Below are positions 25,347-34,915 of a DNA stretch of 64,000 nucleotides, piece by piece; position 1 is the first letter of the stretch; each line of letters opens with the position of its first letter. Source of the DNA: Thermoprotei archaeon (GTDB lineage Archaea > Thermoproteota > Thermoprotei_A > Sulfolobales > Acidilobaceae); the NCBI GenBank assembly GCA_029335875.2, contig JARJMZ020000035.1:1-64000 (forward strand). The letters are read 5' to 3'. The position numbers and the translations under genes are program-made. Below the pieces are notes generated by a model. It did no database searches and was not told the origin of the DNA. It was given only the letters and a program-made list of their open reading frames with translations.

Positions 25347-26771
25347 CTACCCCTCTTTAACCCACTCAGTCCTATCCTTGTAGTCTAAGAGTTTTATGCC
25401 TAGTTTAGACAGTCTATCCCTTATGTGGTCTGAGAGGTCGTACATTCTCCTAGCCCTAAGCTCCCCCCTAACCTGAACTATGAGCTCCAACAGTTTATCC
25501 TCAAGGCCTAAAGCCCTGGGAGCCTCAATTATGTCATCTAGGACAGCGTATACTTTGTTAAACTCGCTTAAAACCCTATAAGTGTATAAGAGGAGAGCCT
25601 GGCTCTCGCTCGCCTCCAACTCCCTATAATATATGTTTGTAAGCTCCCACAACCACCTCATAGCAGAGCCGAAGTTGAAGTCGTCGCTCATATCGGAATG
25701 CCAAGACAGGCGAACCTCCCGAAGCGCCTCCAAGGCATCCAGCTCCCTCCTATCAAGCCAGTGGGTTGGCTCCGTCTTCTCAAGCCTCCTAACCACCCTT
25801 GACGCTACATCTCTGAGCCTAGAGTGAAGCCTGTCAACCTGAGCCATACTATCCTCGTTGTAGTCGAGGCTGCTCCTATAGTGGGAGCTGAGGAGCCAGA
25901 GCCTTAAAGCCCCAGGGCTCCACCTAGCTAAGGCTTCCTTAACTGGTATTATGTTCCCCAAGCTCTTACTCATCTTCTCCCCTTTAATAGTGAGATAGGA
26001 AGTGTGGAGCCAGTATTTAACCCAGGGTCTCCTCCCTAGTAATGCCTCGCTCTGAGCTCTCTCATTCTCGTGGTGGGGGAATATCAGGTCCACCCCTCCC
26101 CCATGTATGTCTATAGCCTGGCCTAGATACTTGGTGCTCATAACGCTGCACTCTATGTGCCAGCCAGGCCTCCCCCTCCCCCATGGGCTCTCCCAGCTGG
26201 GCTCCCCCGGCTTGGCGGCTTTCCATAGGGCGAAGTCGTAGGGGCTCTTCTTCTCTCTTATAAACTCTTCCTCCTGCCTCCACGCTTCCCTAGAGGTGGA
26301 GCCGCTGAGCCTCCCATAATCTGGGAACCTGTCGACTTCGAAGTATATGCTCCCACTCTCAGCAACGTAGGCGTAGCCTTTATCTATTAAACCCTGTATG
26401 AACTCTATTATGTCTTTAATGTGTGATGTAACTCTAGGGTGCAAGTCTACCCTTATATTGAGGGCTTCAAGAGCTTTCATGTAATCCCTAGTATACTCTT
26501 CCACGACGCTCTCCCAGCTCCTGCCAGACTCTCTAGCCCTGTCTATGATCTTATCATCTATGTCGGTAATGTTCTGAACGTGGAAGACGCTATAACCTTT
26601 AAGATTCAAATATCTCTTAATCGCGTCGAAAGAAGCGAAAGTCCTAGCGTGACCTATATGAGTGTAGTCGTAGGGGGTGGGGCCGCACGTGTACATGTTT
26701 ACCATATGGGGTTTGAAGGGCTCGAAAACCTCCCGCCTCCTGCCGAGGGTGTTAAACACTACTATCTGCAC
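25347..26771 (-). CDS. cysS: Cysteinyl-tRNA synthetase
   Basis: 474 residues, class I. The first motif [18 protein letters not shown] carries HIGH and the zinc-binding Cys; zinc ligands continue with HIECSVMS and [12 protein letters not shown] is intact. A GTG start with a TATA-like TTTAAAA region upstream. Presence of a standard CysRS means tRNA-Cys is charged directly. Overlaps no gene; the E1-like gene follows closely. Confidence 0.95.
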   Translation of the reverse strand: MQIVVFNTLGRRREVFEPFKPHMVNMYTCGPTPYDYTHIGHARTFASFDAIKRYLNLKGYSVFHVQNITDIDDKIIDRARESGRSWESVVEEYTRDYMKALEALNIRVDLHPRVTSHIKDIIEFIQGLIDKGYAYVAESGSIYFEVDRFPDYGRLSGSTSREAWRQEEEFIREKKSPYDFALWKAAKPGEPSWESPWGRGRPGWHIECSVMSTKYLGQAIDIHGGGVDLIFPHHENERAQSEALLGRRPWVKYWLHTSYLTIKGEKMSKSLGNIIPVKEALARWSPGALRLWLLSSHYRSSLDYNEDSMAQVDRLHSRLRDVASRVVRRLEKTEPTHWLDRRELDALEALREVRLSWHSDMSDDFNFGSAMRWLWELTNIYYRELEASESQALLLYTYRVLSEFNKVYAVLDDIIEAPRALGLEDKLLELIVQVRGELRARRMYDLSDHIRDRLSKLGIKLLDYKDRTEWVKEG

Positions 26772-26906
26772 AATACTCGGACACCATGATAGACTTTAAA
26801 AGCTAAGCCTTATAATGTTAATATTAATACTACTACCTTTAAATCACGGCGGTAAGCGTCCAACGCCTTATAAGGCTCAGACAGCCCACCTCTAACAGGG
26901 ACTAGA

Positions 26907-27530
26907 TTGAGTGGATACGAGGAGACCGGGCACCCTGTTATCAGGGCTATGCGTGAGATCTCGTATTTCATATTGAAATCTACGGAAACCCTAGACGTCT
27001 CCCAGATAGAGTCCCTCATAGACCTCCTCCACAAGGCTTACATCGAGAAACGCAAAGTCCTAGTTATGGGTGCTGGGAGGAGCGGCCTTGTAGGGAGAGC
27101 TTTCGCCATGAGACTGCTACACCTAGGCTTTAACTCCTACGTCCTAGGAGATACTATAGTACCCAGCATATCTAAGGGTGATCTAGCAATAGCGATATCG
27201 GGCTCGGGGAGGACCCAGCTCATAGTAACGGCTGCGGAGGCCGCTAAGAAGGTGGGGGCGGTAGTAGTTGCTATAACAACCTACCCTGACAGCCCCCTAG
27301 GAGCCCTCGCAGACCTAGTAGTCTGGGTGCCTGGGAGGGCTAAGTCGAGCCGTATGGACGACTTCTTCGCAAGACAGATATTGGGGATACACGAGCCTCT
27401 GGCCCCCCTAGGAACTCTCTTCGAAGATGCTACCGCAGTGTTCCTGGATGGGGTCATATATGCTTTGATGTTGCGGCTTGGAGCCAACGAGGAGGATTTG
27501 AGGTCTAGGCATGCTAACATAGAGCTCTAG
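26907..27530 (+). CDS. hxlB: 6-phospho-3-hexuloisomerase
   Basis: 207 residues, a SIS-domain protein with [19 protein letters not shown] and AISGSGRT (sugar-phosphate binding), [13 protein letters not shown] and [11 protein letters not shown], which are typical of PHI. It interconverts fructose 6-phosphate and 3-hexulose 6-phosphate; in archaea lacking the pentose phosphate pathway it makes ribulose 5-phosphate with hexulose-phosphate synthase, whose gene is not in this window. Followed by two nucleotidyltransferase-like genes 3 bp and overlapping, so probably an operon. Confidence 0.9.
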   Translation: MSGYEETGHPVIRAMREISYFILKSTETLDVSQIESLIDLLHKAYIEKRKVLVMGAGRSGLVGRAFAMRLLHLGFNSYVLGDTIVPSISKGDLAIAISGSGRTQLIVTAAEAAKKVGAVVVAITTYPDSPLGALADLVVWVPGRAKSSRMDDFFARQILGIHEPLAPLGTLFEDATAVFLDGVIYALMLRLGANEEDLRSRHANIEL

Positions 27531-27533
27531 AAA

Positions 27534-28403
27534 ATGCTGGAAAACGCTATTGAAGGGTGGATAGTGAGGGTTTCCCTGGGCTACCTAGAGGAAACCTGGA
27601 CGGTAAGAGGATACACGCATCCTGAGGGGGCTCTCATAGCGACACCCTACATGAGGGGCTCGAGGAGGGTTAAAGCCTACGACCTAGCGGAGGCTCCAAG
27701 CTGGCTTCTAGAGTTTATCCCATGTATAGGTAGGGAGGCTCCGAGGGTCTCTGAGAGGCTTGTAACGATGGCTTTAGATCCTGGGGACTCGTTCAAAGTT
27801 AGGAGAGGAGACATTAGCGGGAACGTTTTAGAGCTCCTAGACTATTTGGACCCGGAGTGGGTGGGCCTCACAGGGTCGTGGGCTGTAGCTGGAGAGAGGT
27901 GGGATAGCGATGTGGACCTCCTGGTTTACGGGGACCACAACGATATTTACACTACGCTAAGAGACCTTAGAGAGGAGGGCGCGATAAGAGCCTGCAACGT
28001 TGAAGAGAGATATGGCAAAGTTAAAGATATGATGAGCTGGAGGCTTTACTCGAAACTCTCAACACTAAAACTCCTAGACTCCTGCTTCAAGGGGGCCCCC
28101 TACACGTTAAGAATCCTGAGAACCCTCGAAAGGGAGCAGTGTAGAGGGGTCCTTATACCCCTGGGCTACTATAAAGTTACTGTTAAGATACTTGACACTA
28201 GCGAGGCTCATTTAACGCCCGCCAGGTATGAGGGTGAAATCGAGGGTTTCGGGGGGGCGACTATCGAAACATGGCATACCAGGTACATGGAGCTCCCCCG
28301 GGGAGTTTACAAAGCCCTATTAAGGATAACTTTAAACACCGAGACGGGAGCCATAATAGCTAGCCCGGACATAACAGGGTGGATTGAGGGGGTTGACATT
28401 TAA
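27534..28403 (+). CDS. Nucleotidyltransferase-like protein, first of a tandem pair
   Basis: 289 residues. The central part has LTGSWAVAGERWDSDVDLLVYG, the GS-x(n)-D-x-D pattern of the DNA polymerase beta nucleotidyltransferase fold, with about 110 residues before it and a beta-rich domain after. Transfers a nucleotidyl group to an unknown acceptor. The ATG lies 3 bp after the hxlB stop. It shares arrangement and motif with the next gene, so the two are probably ancient duplicates. No toxin-antitoxin partner of the MNT/HEPN kind is visible. Confidence 0.68.
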   Translation: MLENAIEGWIVRVSLGYLEETWTVRGYTHPEGALIATPYMRGSRRVKAYDLAEAPSWLLEFIPCIGREAPRVSERLVTMALDPGDSFKVRRGDISGNVLELLDYLDPEWVGLTGSWAVAGERWDSDVDLLVYGDHNDIYTTLRDLREEGAIRACNVEERYGKVKDMMSWRLYSKLSTLKLLDSCFKGAPYTLRILRTLEREQCRGVLIPLGYYKVTVKILDTSEAHLTPARYEGEIEGFGGATIETWHTRYMELPRGVYKALLRITLNTETGAIIASPDITGWIEGVDI

Positions 28404-29340
28404 ACCAGCGATAAGCCCCGAACACGGCTCTATGGTTATTACTAGAGAGGGGCTCATAGGCCAAGCCGTGGGGGTTCCCAAGCCTGAGGGTTTAATCCCA
28501 GTAATACCTAAATACGTTCCCTGTAGAGGTGAGAGTCCATGGGTTAAGAGCGGTCTAAGCCTCTGCAGGGTGCTCCAAGACTATGGGCCTAGGGGGATTG
28601 GGGAGACTCTTAAAGCCTTAGGGTTCGCCGAGACTCTTGATGGCCTCTATAATTCCCCAATGCCTTATGTGAGAGAGATCGATACAGTCTCAGTTGTGAC
28701 GCCTCGAGAAGCTCTTGAGAGGGTGTTGAGGGGGCCTTTAAGCCCCCTAAGCTATGAGGTTTTGAAAGTCTTAAGCACGTTGAGGAGTTTTAAAGTTAAA
28801 CTTGAAAACCTGGGCCTCACAGGGTCGATAGCGTTATCCTTCGAGAACCCTAAAATATCAGATGTGGACCTAGTAGCTTACGGTTTCGAGACTGCGGAAC
28901 TATTATACGGGGCCTTCTTAAGTTTGAGGGTTAAGCCTCTAATATCGAGTAAACTCGGCGGCCTTAAGGTCAGCCCCGAGCTAGACGTGTCCTGGAGGAG
29001 AGCTGATATTAGGGGGGTCCATGTGACGTGGGTTGGGGTGCCTCTAGAGGGTGAGCTTTGCAAGCCTCTAAAAGAGTACTTCAAGGTTAGGGGGCCTGTG
29101 ATGGAGGCTAGGGTGACGGTGAGTATTGAGGGAGGCCAGGAGAGCTCCCTATTATACCCCCCGTGCGCTTCGAGTTTGGAGGGGGTTCACGTTGTGTCTT
29201 TCGAGTATAATGTTGCAGCCGTACTTTATGAGGGGGGAGTGTTTTCGGTCTACGGCCTCGTGGATCGTGAGGGCTCAACAGTCTACATAGCTACTCGTCA
29301 GCTTCCAGGTTCTATTTTAAGGTTAAAAGGGGATGTTTAG
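28384..29340 (+). CDS. Nucleotidyltransferase-like protein, second of the pair
   Basis: 318 residues, start TTG 28384 (or TTG 28393), overlapping the previous gene by 20 bp. It has LTGSIALSFENPKISDVDLVAYG, again GS followed by D-x-D, with the same surroundings as its neighbour: an N-terminal GYTHPEG/GVPKPEG-like turn and a C-terminal beta domain. A third acidic residue may be the D in SPELDVSW. The spacing between GS and DxD is two residues longer than in the first copy. May form a heterodimer with it; inference only. Confidence 0.65.
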   Translation: MRGLTFKPAISPEHGSMVITREGLIGQAVGVPKPEGLIPVIPKYVPCRGESPWVKSGLSLCRVLQDYGPRGIGETLKALGFAETLDGLYNSPMPYVREIDTVSVVTPREALERVLRGPLSPLSYEVLKVLSTLRSFKVKLENLGLTGSIALSFENPKISDVDLVAYGFETAELLYGAFLSLRVKPLISSKLGGLKVSPELDVSWRRADIRGVHVTWVGVPLEGELCKPLKEYFKVRGPVMEARVTVSIEGGQESSLLYPPCASSLEGVHVVSFEYNVAAVLYEGGVFSVYGLVDREGSTVYIATRQLPGSILRLKGDV

Positions 29341-30714
29341 AGCCCCCTTATACTCTCTGTATAGACTGTCAATCTTAGCGATCCACGTTGGTAACCCCTC
29401 GGGATCCTCGGGGTAGCTCTTGTAGAGGCTCTTAACCCTCCTCATGTAATCGCTGACACTCACAAGCTTCATTAAGAGTGAGGGTTTCCCTATGAGCCTC
29501 ACGACGATATTAAGCTTCTCCAGGAATCCCGGGGTCATACTCAACTCTCCCTCTCCGAACACAGACGCGACCTCCTCGGCGCCGGCGAGCCCCTTCTTTA
29601 TAGCCCACTCTATCTCCTCGTTTGACAGTGTCTGGAGGAATTGTCTTAACATGTCTAGGGCCGCTTGCTTGGCCCCCATAGTCCTCATATAGCCTATGTT
29701 GAGGCTCCAGAGCCCTCTCAGAGTGAAGTCGCCGTTCTCGAACGCCTTGACTATGGCTTCCGAAGCGTGCTTGGCAGCTGTCATTGCGTAGCCCATGCCA
29801 CCGCCATGTATGGGGTCTACAGTGTAAGCGCTATCCCCTATAGTTATGAACCCGTTCCAGACCATGGTGTTTGAAGGTCTCCTAGTAGGTATCTTAGCTC
29901 CAGCCTCACTTATAACTCTAACCTCCGCCCCAACGTCAGGCCTCTTAGCTAAAACCTCCCTATACACTTTAGCAGGGTGAGGGTAACCCCTGCCCATCTG
30001 GACTCCAAGGCCTATATTAGCTATATTCTTACCTTTAGGGAAGAACCACCAGTAGCCTCCTGGGGCTATTTTCTCGTTGAAGTAAAGTCTTATATAGTCC
30101 GGGTTCTCGATCTCATAGTTAACCTCGACAACCTTCCTGTACGCTACCACGAAGTCTGTTTCAGGGGGATCCTCAACTATAAGCCATTCCTTGGGGAGCT
30201 TCCTCCTGAGGGCGCCGCCGCTCCCCGTAGCGTCGACAACTATTTTAGCCTTAAACTCTAGGTCTCCGAGATCCTCGCTGTGAACCCTGACACCAGTAAC
30301 TTTAGCATCTTCAACTATGGGGTGGGAAGCCCTAGACCTAAAGTATATGTCGACACCCCCCCTCTGAGCTCCCCTCAGGAGGCTGAGCCCATACTTATTC
30401 CTGTCAATCATGTAGCCGGCGCCCTCCCCTACAAGCTTTAAAACACCCTCCTCGGAGGGGCTGTACACTAGGGCGCCGTTAACGATCTGCATTAATGCTT
30501 CCCCGCTAGGGTGTGGGAGCCCGTTCCTATCAAAATGGCCAGCACCTATAGCATCACCGCAAGGCTTACCCCAAACCCCCTCAGGGCCCACCCAGTCGAC
30601 ACCGGCTACGCGCAAACCGGAATTCTTAAGGAGATAGGCGAGAGAAGCGCCTGCAGGCCCCAGCCCGACTATAACAACATCATAAACAAGACTCCTCAAA
30701 ACAGCCACCCCCAC
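29323..30714 (-). CDS. Geranylgeranyl reductase family flavoprotein
   Basis: 463 residues. FAD-binding GLGPAGASLAYLL at the N-terminus, the family PxGYxWxFP-type signature as PGGYWWFFPKG, a conserved KPCGDAIG, and the second FAD motif TIGDSAYTVDPIHGGGMGYAM. Reduces geranylgeranyl chains of archaeal membrane lipids or related polyprenyl substrates. Starts at GTG 30714, GTG 30708 or TTG 30699; the last gives MRSLVYDVVIVG with GGGGGTGG before it. A TATA-like GTATATGTATA lies upstream. 3' end overlaps the nucleotidyltransferase gene by 18 bp. Confidence 0.85.
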   Translation of the reverse strand: MGVAVLRSLVYDVVIVGLGPAGASLAYLLKNSGLRVAGVDWVGPEGVWGKPCGDAIGAGHFDRNGLPHPSGEALMQIVNGALVYSPSEEGVLKLVGEGAGYMIDRNKYGLSLLRGAQRGGVDIYFRSRASHPIVEDAKVTGVRVHSEDLGDLEFKAKIVVDATGSGGALRRKLPKEWLIVEDPPETDFVVAYRKVVEVNYEIENPDYIRLYFNEKIAPGGYWWFFPKGKNIANIGLGVQMGRGYPHPAKVYREVLAKRPDVGAEVRVISEAGAKIPTRRPSNTMVWNGFITIGDSAYTVDPIHGGGMGYAMTAAKHASEAIVKAFENGDFTLRGLWSLNIGYMRTMGAKQAALDMLRQFLQTLSNEEIEWAIKKGLAGAEEVASVFGEGELSMTPGFLEKLNIVVRLIGKPSLLMKLVSVSDYMRRVKSLYKSYPEDPEGLPTWIAKIDSLYREYKGALNIPF

Positions 30715-30760
30715 AACTGATATACATATACTCTAGTATTTAAGCCTAGGTATAGACCGC

Positions 30761-31012
30761 GTGGTCGCCGGAACTCGATATCACGGGTATTTATGATATT
30801 GGGCCCGGCTTCCTCCTTCGGCCCGTTGGGGGCTTCATAGGCTGGCATTACTGCGGCCGCCCAGCCCCCGCCTCTAAATGCCAATCATGGAGGCTGGCTC
30901 GCCACGAGTAAATTAGGGGGCCTTAAGTTTAACTCTAAATCCTCATAGCTCTCAGGCACAGTATTATACTAACATGTTAACCAGAAGACCCCAAAGATTC
31001 CACTCTAGAAAA
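30761..31012 (-). repeat. Intergenic structured repeat, copy D
   Basis: About 252 bp, reverse orientation, between the divergent flavoprotein and heat-shock genes. Left end TTTTCTAGAGTGGAATCTTTGG (hairpin CTAGAG/CTTTGG with two G-T pairs), right end GAGTTCCGGCGACCAC with hairpin CAATATCA / TGATATCG. Bases 30855-30959 are identical to 41522-41626 of copy F, 105 nt without a difference. Confidence 0.88.
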
Positions 31013-31064
31013 CAGCCAAAACTTAAAACCCTCGGGAAAACCATTACTAACACGGTAGATCGAC

Positions 31065-31604
31065 ATGCCGGAGTTTAGAAAGAGAAGGTGGAGTATATTC
31101 GACATATTCGACGAGCTACTCAGAGACTTAGAAGAAAGGCTGGAAAGCGTGGACGAGGATATAGAAAAGGAGTTCAAAAGAATGATAGAAGAAAGGCGAG
31201 AAGAGATCAGGGGACCATACTTCTACGGGATAAGAATAACGATAGGGCCTAATGGAGTCCCCCGAGTCGAAGAGTTCGGAAATATAAGCAGAGGTAGGAG
31301 AGGCAGGCCGCTAATAAAAGAGGAGATAGAGCCCCTAGTTGATGTCATAGAGAGAGACGATGAAATCTGGATAATAGCAGACGTACCGGGGGTCTCAAAG
31401 GAGAACATTGACGTTAAAGTATCGGAGCGCGCAGTCACCATAAAAGCTCGCTCGGAGGAAAGGAAATACCATAAAATAGTAGACCTCCCCGCAGAAGTCG
31501 CCCCCGAAACTGCAAAGGCAAACTATAGAAACGGAGTCTTAGAAGTTAAAGTTAAGAAAAAGAAGCAAGCTGAAGATAAGGAATTCAAGGTTAAAATAGA
31601 GTGA
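31065..31604 (+). CDS. Small heat-shock protein (Hsp20/alpha-crystallin)
   Basis: 179 residues. A charged helical N-terminal arm (about residues 1-90) is followed by the alpha-crystallin domain (VDVIERDDEIWIIADVPGV, VKVSERAVTIKA) and the terminal strand pattern YRNGVLEVKVKKK; the usual IXI tail motif is replaced by a lysine-rich end (EFKVKIE). Oligomeric holdase chaperone. ATG start about 40 nt after AACTTAAAACC, a TATA-like box just outside repeat copy D. Confidence 0.9.
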   Translation: MPEFRKRRWSIFDIFDELLRDLEERLESVDEDIEKEFKRMIEERREEIRGPYFYGIRITIGPNGVPRVEEFGNISRGRRGRPLIKEEIEPLVDVIERDDEIWIIADVPGVSKENIDVKVSERAVTIKARSEERKYHKIVDLPAEVAPETAKANYRNGVLEVKVKKKKQAEDKEFKVKIE

Positions 31605-31676
31605 GTTCAAGGTAAAGACAGATAGCAAATGATTTCAGCCCCGGTTAGAGGAGAGACAGCTTTTTATTATGGGGTC

Positions 31677-32231
31677 CTAGCTTTCAGCCCTTCCACACTC
31701 GTTTACATCTGTTTCTACAACTTCCTCCCCTGCTATTTTACCTGTACCCTCGTAGTCGCACATTTCCAGTGTGAACTCTACAGACCCCTCTATCGCCCTC
31801 TTCAGCCAGTCTAGTATCTTGGGGCACTCCGGTGTTTCAGCATGCTGGCAGGCTATGCTGGCAGCCTCCTGGAACTCGTGGAGTATTCCCTCTATAGTTG
31901 TTATGTATCCTGTACTGTAGGGGCCTGGCGTGTACTCTAGCGACACTTCAGGTATCCTTATTGAGGCTTTAGCAGGCTTAACAACAATGTATCTAAGCTC
32001 CTTCTCCCCTCTAACTCTAACTATTACCCTCTTAGGCTTCCCCTCCTCTAGAACCCCTACATTAGAGCTCTTGAAGCCGCAGTTTCCACATGAATAAATA
32101 TACATAACAATGTTACCGAAGTATGGAATAAAATACATGTAAACCGAAACCTCCAAAGACTCCCCGCCGCAAACGGGACATTTAGCTGTAGACTCGAAAA
32201 GCTTCAAAGGCCCCCTAAGAGCTTCTATCAC
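31677..32231 (-). CDS. ZPR1-type zinc finger protein
   Basis: About 184 residues with a CPVCGG ... CGNCGF zinc ribbon followed by the ZPR1 beta domain (SSNVGVLEEGKPKRVIVRV, RIPEVSLEYTPG, TTIEGILHEF). Eukaryotic ZPR1 is a chaperone for elongation factor EF1A; archaeal versions have a single unit, as here. Two further Cys pairs lie near the C-terminus. I choose GTG 32231, which has GGTG five bases upstream and a CTTAAAAC box about 35 nt before it; an upstream ATG at 32312 would add 27 unrelated residues. Confidence 0.85.
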   Translation of the reverse strand: MIEALRGPLKLFESTAKCPVCGGESLEVSVYMYFIPYFGNIVMYIYSCGNCGFKSSNVGVLEEGKPKRVIVRVRGEKELRYIVVKPAKASIRIPEVSLEYTPGPYSTGYITTIEGILHEFQEAASIACQHAETPECPKILDWLKRAIEGSVEFTLEMCDYEGTGKIAGEEVVETDVNECGRAES

Positions 32232-32539
32232 AGACGCACCTAGAGGATTGTAAGCTAAACTAGAAGTTTTAAGGATTCTATAATGTCGAAGGCATGAACC
32301 CGAGCCAGCCACAATAATGATGGAGCAGTGGGGGGCGAAAACGGGAGAAACCCTGTGAAAGGGCTTAACAGCTACCGTGAAGCCGGCGCATGTCTAGGGC
32401 ACAAGCATTCATTTAGATAGCCTCTAAACCACTGATAGAATGATATCTAAAACATCCGTCTTCCTCGCCATCCGCGGCTTTTAAAATTAATCACCACAAC
32501 TTTATAAGCTAAAACCCTTACATCTAAGCTTGAGGGGCA
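32232..32539 (+). other. Intergenic gap between divergent genes
   Basis: 308 bp. Holds the minus-strand promoter of the ZPR1 gene and, on the plus strand, TTTATAAGCT at 32501-32510, the probable TATA box of the next gene. The purine-rich middle shows no confident gene or RNA. Confidence 0.5.
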
Positions 32540-32872
32540 TTGTTGAGAGAAGATAGTGAGGAGCGTATAATAGCTAGAATAAGGGACTCCCTATCCTCGG
32601 AGCTTAGAGCTTTAATCGTAGACGAGAGACTGGTGAGCATTGAGGTCGTGGATAGAGTCTTAAGTTCTCTGAACGCGTTCACGTTGATAGCTAAGAAGAA
32701 AACAGGGTATATCAACGTATACTATGTGGATGATTCCAAGCTTAGGAAAATGTGCCTCTACGAAATGTGCTCCACTAGAGGGGGCTTTGATAGGGAGAAG
32801 TGCGTCAACGAGTGCATCGACAATGCCCAGCGAAAGTTCCTGGAGCATATAATTTCATCGTTGAAGTCTTAA
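32540..32872 (+). CDS. Small helical protein with paired cysteines
   Basis: 110 residues, start TTG (TTG TTG). A helical N-terminal half, two beta strands (FTLIAKKKTGYINVYYVD), then a cysteine-bearing helical hairpin: Cys 72, 77, 88 and 92, i.e. C-x4-C, 10 residues, C-x3-C. The spacing suggests two disulfides stapling antiparallel helices or a metal site. I do not recognise the family. A similar motif occurs in the protein at 48.2 kb. TATA box about 30-39 nt upstream. Confidence 0.6.
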   Translation: MLREDSEERIIARIRDSLSSELRALIVDERLVSIEVVDRVLSSLNAFTLIAKKKTGYINVYYVDDSKLRKMCLYEMCSTRGGFDREKCVNECIDNAQRKFLEHIISSLKS

Positions 32873-32989
32873 ATCTTCTCAGCCCGCCGCAAACCTTAGA
32901 GCTGGCATGCTATTGTATTAATAATTTTAGAGGAGAGCTGCCGGCCCTCTATGATCGAGCTGGGGATTCTACTCGTACCCGCGCTTGTG

Positions 32990-33067
32990 TGGTGCCGCGG
33001 CCGGGATTTGAACCCGGGTCACGGGCTCGAGAGGCCCGCATACTGGGCCTGGCTATACTACCGCGGC
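32990..33067 (-). tRNA. tRNA-Glu (anticodon CTC)
   Basis: Minus-strand cloverleaf: acceptor GCCGCGG with CCGCGGC, anticodon arm CGGGC-CTCTCGA-GCCCG giving anticodon CTC, T arm CCGGG-TTCAAAT-CCCGG, discriminator A and an encoded CCA (32990-32992). No intron. AT-rich TATTAAATATTAAA lies directly upstream. Confidence 0.95.
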
Positions 33068-33254
33068 CCTTTAATATTTAATATCGGGGTTGAGGCTTAA
33101 AACCCTTACTAGGCTTATTTGAGTTTCACGTTTGAAATAGCGTGTCTCAATAATTTTGATAGCGCAGCCTCATGGGGGGTTTACATGATTGGCTTAGGGG
33201 GCGTGTCATGTGGTAGTTGTGCTTGGATAAGGGCTCTGTGGGGATCTTGGCTGG

Positions 33255-33773
33255 TTACTGTGGTGTTTCAGGGGTTTGAGGTTGTGCTTGGGGGGTTTGC
33301 TGTTTGCTCTTGGAGTTTTGCGGTGGCCTGGAGAGGTATAAGGTTACTATCTCATACGCTACTGCTAGTTGTACTATGTCTATGTTTATTGAGGCTTTGT
33401 CACCGAGCCTCTCCACTATTATCAGTGGGAGTATTAGGGGGTTCGAGTAGTATATAGTGACGAAACCTAGGTGAGCCCCTAAGGCTGCCGCCAGGGGTAT
33501 CCACCTTATAGGTATAGCGAATAGTGCGAGTATAAGATAAGCTACTATGAGCCCTACTATGGCCATACTAGCTGTTAAAATATTACCCCCCTCCTCTATG
33601 AGGCGCGAAAACGAGTATACTGATAGCGTGAGGCTCACTATGAAAACTATTATGGCAGAAGCTAAGAATAACGAGAGGAGCTGAGAGTCGTAGTCCTCCC
33701 GCAGCCTCTCAGGCTGCCCGGGCTCCGAGACTTCCCCCCTAGGGCTTTCAGCCAACTGCCGGCGCCCCCACAA
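33255..33773 (-). CDS. Four-helix membrane protein with Pro/Gln-rich tail
   Basis: 172 residues: a polar N-terminal 30 residues, four predicted membrane helices (about residues 32-55, 66-88, 90-112 and 130-148) and a low-complexity C-terminus rich in Pro, Gln and Thr (QQTPQAQPQTPETPQ). No recognised family. Diverges from the DHH phosphoesterase gene with 89 bp between. The 187-bp gap to tRNA-Glu holds nothing definite. Confidence 0.58.
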   Translation of the reverse strand: MWGRRQLAESPRGEVSEPGQPERLREDYDSQLLSLFLASAIIVFIVSLTLSVYSFSRLIEEGGNILTASMAIVGLIVAYLILALFAIPIRWIPLAAALGAHLGFVTIYYSNPLILPLIIVERLGDKASINIDIVQLAVAYEIVTLYLSRPPQNSKSKQQTPQAQPQTPETPQ

Positions 33774-33862
33774 CCCTATGGGTGAGTTTAGAGTCTTAGA
33801 GGCTTATAAAAACGCTCTATAAGGCTCATTGTTTATGGTGGCGGCTTGTAAGGTGCTTAGTT

Positions 33863-34915
33863 GTGTACACCAGTATTCAAGGGTTTAGCGAGGCCTTCAA
33901 GAACGTTGTTTCCGGGGCTAGCAGTGCCCTCATTGTTACCCATGCTAACGCCGACCCTGACGCTGTAGCCTCGGCCATCCTAGCTTATAGAATCCTGGAG
34001 TTTCTAGGCTCTAGGGGTTGCATAGGGTTTCCTGAGGGGGTCTCTAAGGTTTCCAGGAGCCTCCTAGATTCTCTGAAAATAGATTTTGAGGCTTGCGGTG
34101 AACTGCGAGGGTTCAAGGCTTGCATAATTGTAGACGCTTCTAACCCAGTGCAGCTCGGAGAATACCGGGATGCGTGCCTCTCAGCCCCCCTAAAGGTTCT
34201 AGTCGATCATCACGAGCCCGGCGTTCTAGAGGGTCTCGCCGATCTGCGCCTCATAGACCAGAGCGCTTCCTCAACCTCGGAACTTATGGTTTCGCTGGTT
34301 GAGAGCCTGGGCTTCAAACTTTCTAGCTCAGACTCTACTCTCGCAGCTTCAGGCATCATATTCGACTCTAGAAGGTTCTCCCATGCTAGCTTGAGGACGT
34401 TTAACATTATGGCTAAGCTTTTAGAGTGGGGCTGCGACTATGGAATAGCCGTCGAGGCTGTAACCCCAAAGAAGGGGGAGTTTGAGGATGTATCTAGGAG
34501 GGTAGCTCTCTTCAAGGCGCTCTCCAGGCTCAGGGTTGAGAAGGCTTGCAGAGACCTGATACTAGCAGTTACGCATATCGGGTCTTTCGAGTCGGACATA
34601 GCTAACATGCTCGTAAGCCTGGGCTCCGACATAGCTGCTGTGATAGCGTATAGGGAGGAGGCAGCCAGGGTTTCAGTGAGGGTCTCCAGGAGGGCTCTAG
34701 AGGCTGGGGTTAAAGCCTCGACAATAACAGCGTACATAGCATCGAAATACGGTGGAGAGGGGGGAGGTCACGAGGCCGCTGCCATGGCACATATTAAGGT
34801 CGAAGGGGATGTTGAAAGCCTAACAGATAATATAGTTAGAAGCCTGCAAGGTAAAATTGGGAGAATATGCCAAGGGGGTTCCAGTAGTGGGGGAGAAAGT
34901 AAGGGTTTACGTTGA
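33863..34915 (+). CDS. DHH-family phosphoesterase
   Basis: 350 residues from a GTG start. Metal-binding motifs: HANADPDAVAS (motif I), VDAS, VDHHEP (the DHH motif), and the DHHA1 substrate-binding GGGHEAAAMAH at the C-terminus. Family members hydrolyse nanoRNA, cyclic dinucleotides or single-stranded DNA; the compact DHH-DHHA1 form without extra domains is a NrnA/RecJ-like archaeal type. Its last 29 bp overlap the XPF-type nuclease gene, so a repair or RNA-turnover link is possible. Confidence 0.88.
   Translation: MYTSIQGFSEAFKNVVSGASSALIVTHANADPDAVASAILAYRILEFLGSRGCIGFPEGVSKVSRSLLDSLKIDFEACGELRGFKACIIVDASNPVQLGEYRDACLSAPLKVLVDHHEPGVLEGLADLRLIDQSASSTSELMVSLVESLGFKLSSSDSTLAASGIIFDSRRFSHASLRTFNIMAKLLEWGCDYGIAVEAVTPKKGEFEDVSRRVALFKALSRLRVEKACRDLILAVTHIGSFESDIANMLVSLGSDIAAVIAYREEAARVSVRVSRRALEAGVKASTITAYIASKYGGEGGGHEAAAMAHIKVEGDVESLTDNIVRSLQGKIGRICQGGSSSGGESKGLR

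Noticed and set aside
32948..32985. ATGATCG, the same variant box C as in the sRNA at 20.3 kb
   Set aside because: No D' or D box at the right distance and no closing stem.
33119..33457. A 112-residue plus-strand frame near tRNA-Glu
   Set aside because: Its second half is antisense to the four-helix membrane protein and its composition is Cys/Trp-rich and unlike real neighbours.
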